From Xanthomonas rydalmerensis (GTDB taxonomy: Bacteria; Pseudomonadota; Gammaproteobacteria; Xanthomonadales; Xanthomonadaceae), in contig NZ_CP126170.1 of NCBI RefSeq assembly GCF_033170385.1, forward strand, positions 281,501-345,500: 64,000 nucleotides of DNA. The letters run 5' to 3'. Shown one piece after another: positions 57,207 to 64,000 of this stretch. A program made the translations under genes and the position numbers. The notes beneath the pieces were generated by a model. The model searched no databases and was not told the origin of the DNA. It was given only the letters and a program-made list of their open reading frames with translations. Within the stretch, counting starts at the first letter, position 1; each line of letters begins with the position of its first letter.

Positions 57207-57695
57207 ATGAAGATCCGCTTTCAGGCCTGTCTGCTGGCGCTGCTGCTTGCGCTCCCGGTCGCGTCCGCGTTCGCGCAGACTGCGGTCACCGCCAATCCCA
57301 ACCACGAACAGTTGCTGCATGGCGAAGACTGGCGCACCACCGTCAACAAGCGCCTGGTCTACGACTTCTGGCGCATCGTGTTCGAAGCCGGGCACACCGA
57401 ATATGCGCCGATGTACATGGCCAAGGACTACATCCAGCACAATCCGACCGTGGCCAACGGCCGCGATGCGTTCCTGGCGTTCCTGACGTCGTTCGTCAAG
57501 CCGACGCCGATCCAGCCGCGGGTGCAGTTGCCGCTGGTGGCGATCCTGGCCGAAGGCGACTACGTGACCCTGGTGTCGGTGCGCACGCTGCCCGATCCCA
57601 AGGACGCCAGCAAGACCTACACCACCACCTGGTTCGACATGTTCCGCATCCAGAACGGCAAGATCCAGGAGCACTGGGACGCGGCGACCAAGTGA
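57207..57695 (+). CDS. exported NTF2/SnoaL-like protein
   Basis: A 162-aa protein with a clear signal peptide (ACLLALLLALPVASAFAQ, cleavage after Ala23) and a SnoaL-like fold: VYDFWRIVFEAGHTEYAPMYMAKDYIQHNPTVANGRDAF, then TTWFDMFRIQNGKIQEHWD. Exported SnoaL-like proteins of this type are often hypothetical isomerases or ligand binders. It lies among the aromatic genes but no direct role is known. Confidence 0.75.
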   Translation: MKIRFQACLLALLLALPVASAFAQTAVTANPNHEQLLHGEDWRTTVNKRLVYDFWRIVFEAGHTEYAPMYMAKDYIQHNPTVANGRDAFLAFLTSFVKPTPIQPRVQLPLVAILAEGDYVTLVSVRTLPDPKDASKTYTTTWFDMFRIQNGKIQEHWDAATK

Positions 57696-57716
57696 CGCCG
57701 CACGGATGATGAAGAC

Positions 57717-57754
57717 CCGCAGGCGCCGCCCACTGCTGTGGACGGCGCCTGCGG
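57717..57754. terminator. candidate bidirectional terminator hairpin
   Basis: A perfect 12-bp stem (CCGCAGGCGCCG / CGGCGCCTGCGG) with a 14-nt loop between two convergent genes. It has no T tract, so intrinsic termination is uncertain. Confidence 0.45.
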
Positions 57755-57782
57755 TACGTGCGGATGACGCCGCACGTGCGAG

Positions 57783-58766
57783 TCAGAACGCGTCGGCGCG
57801 GTAGCCGGTATCGATGCTGAGGCTGCCGCCGAGCGCGCGCGAGACGCAGGCGCACAGCTTGCGGTTGCTGTGGCGTTGCTCGTCGCTGAGGAACACGTCG
57901 CGATGGTCCAGCGGCGCGGCGGCTTCCAACACCTCGACCACGCACAGGCCGCATTCGCCGCGGCGGCAATCGGCCATGACTTCCACGCCGGCCGCGCTCA
58001 GCGCATCCAGCAGCGATTCGTTCTCGGCGACCTGCACGGTCTTGCCCAGTGCCGGCACCTGCACCACGAACGGCTGCGCCGGTGCGTTGCCGCTGTTGCC
58101 GAACGTCTCGAAATGCAGACGCGCGCGGGCGCGGCCGTCGTCGCGCCAGCGTTGTCGCAGTTCGTCCAGCAGCGGCAGCGGGCCGCAGGCGTAGACGTCG
58201 GCGTTGCGTGGCCACTGCGCGATCTGCGCGGCCAGCTCGAGCTGACCCAGATGCTCAGGACAGAACAGCTGCAAGCGCTCGCCGAGCAGGTCCTGCAGGT
58301 GCTCCAGGTAGGCCATGCTGGCGCGGCTGCGGCCGGCATAGAGCAGCTGGAACGGGATGCGCCCGCGCGCCAGCCGTTGCGCCATGCCCAGGATCGGGGT
58401 GATGCCGATGCCGCCGGCGACCAGCACGATGTGCTCGGCGGTCTCGTCCAGCGCGAAGTGGTTGTTGGGCGAGGAAATGTCCAGTTGGTCGCCAGGCGCC
58501 AGCGTCCACATCGCGCGTGAGCCGCCGCGGCTGTCGGGCACGGCGCGCACCGCGATGCGATAGTGACCATCGGCGGCAGGTTCGCCGACCAGCGAGTAGG
58601 AGCGCTCGTGCCAGGCCTCGCCGATGCGCACGCGCACGTCGAGGTGGCTGCCGACGCTGAACGGGCGGCTGGCGCGGCCCGGATCGAGCACGATCTCGCG
58701 CACGTCCTGGCATGGCGTGGCGACGGCGACGACGCGGGCGGTGGTCCACTGGGTGTCTTTGCGCAT
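57783..58766 (-). CDS. vanB: vanillate O-demethylase reductase subunit
   Basis: Delivers electrons from NADH to VanA. 327 aa, phthalate-dioxygenase-reductase type: an FMN domain (HERSYSLVGEP), an NAD domain (VLVAGGIGITPILGMAQRL) and a C-terminal plant-type [2Fe-2S] ferredoxin with Cys ligands in ADCRRGECGLCVVEVLE and LCACV. Downstream of vanR and vanA on the same strand. Confidence 0.9.
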   Translation of the reverse strand: MRKDTQWTTARVVAVATPCQDVREIVLDPGRASRPFSVGSHLDVRVRIGEAWHERSYSLVGEPAADGHYRIAVRAVPDSRGGSRAMWTLAPGDQLDISSPNNHFALDETAEHIVLVAGGIGITPILGMAQRLARGRIPFQLLYAGRSRASMAYLEHLQDLLGERLQLFCPEHLGQLELAAQIAQWPRNADVYACGPLPLLDELRQRWRDDGRARARLHFETFGNSGNAPAQPFVVQVPALGKTVQVAENESLLDALSAAGVEVMADCRRGECGLCVVEVLEAAAPLDHRDVFLSDEQRHSNRKLCACVSRALGGSLSIDTGYRADAF

Positions 58767-58818
58767 GGCGGGGTCCGGCAGGCGTGGAAAGGAGAAGCGG
58801 GTACGGCGTGCGCCGCGA

Positions 58819-59568
58819 TCAGGCGGGCGAGCGGCGCCGCAGCAGGCGACTGCCGGGAATCTGTCCCAGCGCGTTCTGGTCGTGCAGGGCGTGGTGGGCG
58901 TTGCGCTGCGCCAGCCGCGCGTGTTCGCGCATCAACGCTTCGGCGCGCGCGCCTTCGCGGCGCACGATCGCGTCCAGCACCTGGCGGTGCTGGTCCTGCG
59001 CGATCGACAGCACGGTGGCAGCCTGGCCACGCTCGAGCACGAAGCTGCTGGGCGAGGCGAACGGCAGCTGCGCGACCCGCGCGAACTCGCGCGAGAGCAG
59101 CGCACTGCCGGCCATCTCGAACAGCAGCGCGTGCAACTGCGCGTTGCAGCCGACATAGCGTGCGAAGTCATCCTCGCTCAGCGGTCGCGTCGTCAGGACG
59201 GCGTCGATCTGGGCCAGCAGCGCCTGCGCCTGCGCCAGCAAAGCCGGCTCGGCACCGCGCTCGGCGGCACGGCGCGCGGCCAGACCCTCCAGGGTGCCGC
59301 GCAGTTCGATGGCGTCGTCCACATCCGCCTCGTCGAAGGCCTGCACCGCATAGCCGCCGCCACGCAGCGGCTGCACCAGGCCTTCTTCGGCCAGCCGCTG
59401 CAGGGCGGCGCGCACCGGCGTACGCGATGCACCGAGGCGTTCCACCAGCGCGACCTCGGACAGGCGCTCGCCGGCGGCAAGCTCGCCGGCCAGGATCAAC
59501 TCGCGCAGTTCCAGCAGTGCGCGGGTGGTCTGTGCAGCGCTGGAGCGGAACGGATGTGCGGTCGGCAT
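58819..59568 (-). CDS. vanR: GntR family regulator VanR
   Basis: A 249-aa FadR-type GntR repressor: winged helix LRELILAGELAAGERLSEVALVERLGASRTPVRAALQRL, then an all-helical FCD domain with DDAIELRGTLEGLAARRAAE and a metal-type His pattern (QLHALLFEM, HRQVLDAIV). It sits between vanA and vanB; AGGAG precedes ATG 59568. In other bacteria VanR represses vanAB and is released by vanillate. Two TGTATACAACAG sites upstream of vanA fit its operator. Confidence 0.85.
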   Translation of the reverse strand: MPTAHPFRSSAAQTTRALLELRELILAGELAAGERLSEVALVERLGASRTPVRAALQRLAEEGLVQPLRGGGYAVQAFDEADVDDAIELRGTLEGLAARRAAERGAEPALLAQAQALLAQIDAVLTTRPLSEDDFARYVGCNAQLHALLFEMAGSALLSREFARVAQLPFASPSSFVLERGQAATVLSIAQDQHRQVLDAIVRREGARAEALMREHARLAQRNAHHALHDQNALGQIPGSRLLRRRSPA

Positions 59569-59594
59569 GGCGGGCTCCTGTGTGTGCGGCGGGT

Positions 59595-60671
59595 TCAGCC
59601 GACCATGCGCAGCTGCAGGTCCTGGCTGCGCTGCTCGGCGGCGATCATGCGCTCGATCAGGCGCCGCGCCCACATGCCGCCGGCATCGACGTTGAGGTTG
59701 TAGAACACATGGTCCGGATGCGCATCGATGGCGCGCTGCTGCGCTTCTAGGATCAGTTCGTCCTCGCCGAACACGCCGCTGACGCCATCGCGCAGGCGCG
59801 TGGTGATCGACTGCTCGTGCAACGAGTGATTGCGCGCGAACGCCCAGAAGTAGTGGCAGGTGCGATCGGTTTCCGGGGTGATGGTGTTGAGCACGTAGCC
59901 GTTGACCCCGCGCGAGCGGTCGCCCTGCGGCGCGCCGCTGCCGGCCACCGCCACGCCGACGTCGATGGCGATGGTGCAGGGCGCTTCGAAGCGGATGATC
60001 TGCCAGCGGTCGACCTTGCCGCGGTAGCCGTGCGCGTGTTCGATCTGCCAGGCCCAGAACGGCGGCGGGTCGATGTCCAGCATCCAGCGCGAGACCACCG
60101 TGCTGCGTTCGCCGTGGACCACGTCGAACGGCGCCTCGGCGACCTCGTCCTGGCCGATGCTGGAGCCGTGCACGAAGGTCTCGTGGGTCAGGTCCATCAG
60201 GTTGTCCAGCACCAGCCGGTAGTCGCACTTGACGTGGATGGTGCGGCCGTCGCCGGCCCAGGCCGGGTCGTCGTTCCAGTGCAGGTCCGGCACCAGCGCC
60301 GGATCGGCCAACGCCGCGTCGCCGGGCCACACCCAGACGTAGCGGTGCCGCTCCACGGTAGGGAAGCGGCGCACGCAGGCGGAAGGATTGATCGTGTCCT
60401 GCGAGGGCATGTGCACGCAGCGCCCGTTCGCGTCGTAGACCAGGCCGTGGTAGCCGCAGACCACATCGTCGCCGCGCAGCCGGCCCATCGACAGCGGCAC
60501 CAGGCGGTGCCAGCAGGCGTCCTCGAGCGCGGCCACGCGGCCGTTGCTGGTGCGGTACAGCACGATGTCCAGATTGCACACCTTGCGCGGCAGCAGCGCG
60601 TGCTTGACCTCGTGATCCCAGGCGATGGCATACCAGGCATTGAGCGGAAATGCCGGAGCGGACGACTGCAT
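59595..60671 (-). CDS. vanA: vanillate O-demethylase oxygenase subunit
   Basis: A Rieske non-heme iron oxygenase that demethylates vanillate to protocatechuate plus formaldehyde. 358 aa. The [2Fe-2S] Rieske ligands are Cys53-x-His55 and Cys72-x2-His75 (DACWHRLVPL, VCGYHGLVYD); the Fe(II) site is DNLMDLTHETFVHGSS with Asp/His/His. The first gene of the vanA-vanR-vanB set. VanA is the aromatic link between the ferulate genes and pca. Confidence 0.9.
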   Translation of the reverse strand: MQSSAPAFPLNAWYAIAWDHEVKHALLPRKVCNLDIVLYRTSNGRVAALEDACWHRLVPLSMGRLRGDDVVCGYHGLVYDANGRCVHMPSQDTINPSACVRRFPTVERHRYVWVWPGDAALADPALVPDLHWNDDPAWAGDGRTIHVKCDYRLVLDNLMDLTHETFVHGSSIGQDEVAEAPFDVVHGERSTVVSRWMLDIDPPPFWAWQIEHAHGYRGKVDRWQIIRFEAPCTIAIDVGVAVAGSGAPQGDRSRGVNGYVLNTITPETDRTCHYFWAFARNHSLHEQSITTRLRDGVSGVFGEDELILEAQQRAIDAHPDHVFYNLNVDAGGMWARRLIERMIAAEQRSQDLQLRMVG

Positions 60672-60685
60672 GGCGGCGACCTCGA

Positions 60686-60700
60686 TTGTGTATACAACAG
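60686..60700. promoter_or_regulatory. candidate VanR operator 1
   Basis: TTGTGTATACAACAG centred on TGTATACA, 15 bases upstream of the vanA start. GntR/FadR-type symmetry; the same TGTATACAACAG occurs at 60785. Confidence 0.65.
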
Positions 60701-60784
60701 GCTGGGGGATGATCCTTGCGTGTTGCGGCGCACAACCGCGTACTGAGGCCATCGCGCCATCGCCGATGCTCGGCGATGGAAGAA

Positions 60785-60796
60785 TGTATACAACAG
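60785..60796. promoter_or_regulatory. candidate VanR operator 2
   Basis: A second TGTATACAACAG, identical over 12 nt and 96 bases from the first, farther from vanA and nearer the pca promoter. Confidence 0.65.
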
Positions 60797-60832
60797 GGCG
60801 GGGCAGGCGCGCCGTTGCCACGTCGTTAAATT

Positions 60833-60847
60833 GTTCGTTTATCGAAC
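60833..60847. promoter_or_regulatory. candidate PcaR-type operator 1
   Basis: GTTCG-TTTAT-CGAAC, a 5-bp-arm palindrome. As I recall, PcaR of Pseudomonas binds GTTCGATAATCGCAC at the pcaIJ promoter, so this is a near match in the same place (upstream of pcaI). Confidence 0.65.
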
Positions 60848-60852
60848 TATGC

Positions 60853-60867
60853 ATCCGATAATCGGAT
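60853..60867. promoter_or_regulatory. candidate PcaR-type operator 2
   Basis: ATCCGAT-A-ATCGGAT, a perfect 7-bp-arm palindrome centred 20 bp from operator 1. Both share a CGAT/ATCG core, suggesting tandem binding of one IclR-type regulator. Confidence 0.65.
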
Positions 60868-60997
60868 TGACCGCCCGTCAGTGCCGGCCTAACGTGGCGT
60901 CCCGGAGCGACCTGGAGGAGGATGTCGTGGCAGACCCCGTAATGCGCCTGCGCCGCCGTGCGCTGCGCCCCCGGCCGGCGACGGCGGAGCGGCGCCG

Positions 60998-61687
60998 ATG
61001 ATCGACAAGACCCTGGCTTCGTGCGCCGACGCGGTGGCCGACATCCACGATGGCGCCACGGTGATGATCGGCGGCTTCGGCACCGCGGGCATGCCCGATG
61101 CACTGATCGATGCGCTGATCGCGCAGGGCGCACGCGAGCTGACCATCGTCAACAACAACGCCGGCAACGGCGAGACCGGGTTGGCCGCGCTGATCAAGCA
61201 CAAGCGCGTGCGCAAGATCGTGTGCTCGTTCCCGCGACAGAGCGACTCGCAGCACTTCGACGCGGCCTACCGCGCCGGCGAGCTGGAACTGGAACTGGTG
61301 CCGCAGGGCAACCTGGCCGCGCGCATCCACGCCGCCGGCAACGGCCTGGGCGCGATCTTCACCCCCACCGGCTACGGCACCGAGCTGGCCGCCGGCAAGG
61401 AGACCCGCGAGATCGACGGCCGCCACTACGTGCTGGAGTATCCGATCCGCGCCGATTTCGCGCTGATCAAGGCGCACCACGGCGACCGCTGGGGCAACCT
61501 GGTGTACCGCAAGACCGCGCGCAACTTCGGCCCGCTGATGGCGATGGCCGCGACCTGCGCCATCGTGCAGGTGGAGCAGGTGGTGGAACTCGGCGCGCTG
61601 GACCCGGAAGCGGTGGTGACCCCGGGCATCTTCGTGCAACGCGTGGTGGCGGTGGCCACCGCACAGGAGGGCGCATGCACGCACTGA
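60998..61687 (+). CDS. pcaI: 3-oxoadipate CoA-transferase subunit A
   Basis: Transfers CoA from succinyl-CoA to 3-oxoadipate together with PcaJ. 229 aa with the class I CoA-transferase alpha signature [24 protein letters not shown] and [14 protein letters not shown] text (here [15 protein letters not shown]). ATG 60998 after GGAGCGGCGCCG. Overlaps pcaJ by 13 bases. Confidence 0.95.
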   Translation: MIDKTLASCADAVADIHDGATVMIGGFGTAGMPDALIDALIAQGARELTIVNNNAGNGETGLAALIKHKRVRKIVCSFPRQSDSQHFDAAYRAGELELELVPQGNLAARIHAAGNGLGAIFTPTGYGTELAAGKETREIDGRHYVLEYPIRADFALIKAHHGDRWGNLVYRKTARNFGPLMAMAATCAIVQVEQVVELGALDPEAVVTPGIFVQRVVAVATAQEGACTH

Positions 61688-62342
61688 CCAGCCGCGGCAT
61701 CGACCGCAACGCCCTGGCCGCGCGCGTGGCGCGCGACATCCCCGAGGGCGCCTACGTCAACCTGGGCATCGGCCTGCCGACCGCGGTGGCCAACTTCCTG
61801 CCGGCGGACAAGGAGATCTTCCTGCACAGCGAGAACGGCCTGCTCGGCATGGGCCCGGCGCCGCCGCCGGGGCAGGAGGACCCGGACCTGATCAACGCCG
61901 GCAAGCAGCCGGTGACATTGCTGACCGGCGGTTGCTATTTCCACCACGCCGACTCGTTCGCGATGATGCGCAGCGGGCGCCTGGACGTGTGCGTGCTCGG
62001 CGCGTTCCAGGTGTCGGTGCATGGCGACCTGGCCAACTGGAGCACCGGTGCGGCCGATGCCATCCCCGCGGTCGGCGGCGCGATGGATCTGGCGATCGGC
62101 GCCAAGCAGGTCTACGTGATGATGGAACTGCTGACCAAGCGCGGCGAGCCCAAGCTGGTGAGCGCGTGCAGCTATCCGCTGACCGGGCTGCGCTGCGTGT
62201 CGCGGGTGTATACCGACCTGGGCGTGTTCGCGCTCGGGCCGGACGGCGCGCGCGTGCTCGAACTGGTCGAGGGCGTGAGCCTGGACGACCTGCGCCAGGC
62301 CACCGGGCTGGCGCTGACCCTGGCCGATTCCACGGAGGCGGC

Positions 62343-62346
<4 letters not shown>
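61675..62346 (+). CDS. pcaJ: 3-oxoadipate CoA-transferase subunit B
   Basis: 223 aa; class I CoA-transferase beta subunit with the catalytic Glu in [15 protein letters not shown], and [17 protein letters not shown] near the start. GGAGG precedes ATG 61675. Overlaps pcaI in front and pcaF (ATGA) behind, so the three are translationally coupled. Confidence 0.95.
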
Positions 62347-63551
<1,205 letters not shown>

Positions 63552-63636
63552 CCGCTCGCCCATCGACGCTGCGCCCCGCACGCCGGCATCATTCTTCCAG
63601 CCAACCGGCTCCGCACGGAGCCAGCGAGACCGCACG

Positions 63637-64000
63637 ATGCACGACGACACCCCCATCGATCCCCTGCTCGGCTATCGCCGCCCGTACCCGGGCACGCAAC
63701 CGGCCTATCTGCATCCGCCCTACGCCTCCACCGGCGCGCGCGGCCCGATCCGCGATCCGATCGCGATTCCGCTGACCCTGTCCGAGGCCACCGGCCCGAC
63801 CCTGGACCGCACCACCCTGGGCGACCATGCGGCCGATCTCACCGCCGGCTTCCCCGGCGCGCCGTTGGGCGAGCGCATCATCGTCAGCGGGCGCCTGCTC
63901 GACGAGAACGGCAAGCCGGTGCGCAACAGCGTGGTCGAGGTGTGGCAGTGCAACGCCGCCGGCCGCTACCTGCATGCCGGCGACCAGCACGACGCGCCGC
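63637..64000 (+). CDS. pcaH: protocatechuate 3,4-dioxygenase beta subunit (5' part)
   Basis: The open frame starts at ATG 63637 and is cut by the window end after about 121 codons. It reads [36 protein letters not shown], then [36 protein letters not shown], the conserved ring-cleavage dioxygenase motif of PcaH; the iron-binding residues further on are outside the window. It begins 85 bases after pcaF, in the same direction. Confidence 0.9.
   Translation, partial: MHDDTPIDPLLGYRRPYPGTQPAYLHPPYASTGARGPIRDPIAIPLTLSEATGPTLDRTTLGDHAADLTAGFPGAPLGERIIVSGRLLDENGKPVRNSVVEVWQCNAAGRYLHAGDQHDAP

Larger units (their letters stand above)
60672..60997. other. divergent control region between vanA and pcaI
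   Basis: About 330 bases with no gene. It carries, in order, two VanR-like sites and two IclR/PcaR-like palindromes (listed separately), followed by the pcaI leader. Confidence 0.6.

Noticed and set aside
60722..60850. Second LysR/PcaQ-type control gene hidden between vanA and pcaI
   Set aside because: The region has no frame with a regulator motif; only short palindromes are found.

Overview
This is a high-GC gammaproteobacterial chromosome segment, most likely from Xanthomonas or a close relative in the Xanthomonadaceae. The basis is the codon usage, the scattered palindromes of the GTAGGAGCGGCTTCAGCCGC type between genes, the 'putative peptide modification cyclase / maturation dehydrogenase' locus, and a hydroxycinnamate/vanillate/protocatechuate catabolic block, all of which I associate with Xanthomonas. 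No rRNA or tRNA genes were seen.

Layout. 1-2.6 kb: the tail of an unknown gene and a lipoprotein M3 peptidase (dcp-like) with a clear terminator. 2.6-9.6 kb: a degenerate accessory island. It holds an RHS polymorphic-toxin gene broken by an in-frame stop, a low-GC toxin tail and probable immunity gene, an IS3-type transposase wreck fused to a displaced RHS fragment, an orphan immunity-like gene and a further RHS scrap. The island is bracketed by 28-nt sequences matching the type I-F CRISPR repeat design; the right-hand copy is followed, exactly 32 nt later, by a half-degenerate second repeat. 9.6-17 kb: signal peptidase I, an SDR/MBL pair divergent from a TetR regulator around a palindromic operator, a DUF4365 nuclease-fold protein, VOC, thioesterase, TfoX-N and AraC proteins. 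16.6-20.8 kb: a CysB-like LysR regulator divergent from aceB-aceA (glyoxylate shunt), with two perfect inverted repeats in the shared promoter.

20.9-26.3 kb: an uncharacterised RiPP-like locus with a cNMP-binding/GGDEF protein, a membrane class III cyclase with TPRs, a short NHLP-type precursor peptide and a SagB-like dehydrogenase. 26.7-38.0 kb: the most novel-looking part. It encodes two related beta-rich proteins, a papain-like (C70/AvrRpt2-like) cysteine protease, two proteins of unknown function (207 and 1004 aa), a phage-tail-collar protein, a winged-helix/FlgO-type regulator on the opposite strand, a winged-helix/STAND/TPR ATPase and a small beta-rich protein. I read it as one uncharacterised system.

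38-44.3 kb: cupin, SulP transporter, a DUF3182 ATP-grasp-like protein with a small membrane protein and a hydrolase, and hypotheticals. 44.5-64 kb: an almost uninterrupted lignin-aromatic pathway. Feruloyl-CoA synthetase and hydratase/lyase, an outer-membrane channel, an MFS importer, a MarR regulator, coniferyl-alcohol dehydrogenase and an aromatic aldehyde dehydrogenase turn coniferyl alcohol/ferulate/coumarate into vanillate or 4-hydroxybenzoate. PobA (with an AraC regulator) and VanAB (with VanR) make protocatechuate, and PcaIJ, PcaF and PcaH (cut by the window end) carry out ring cleavage and later beta-ketoadipate steps. Candidate operators for the MarR, VanR and an IclR/PcaR-type regulator are visible.
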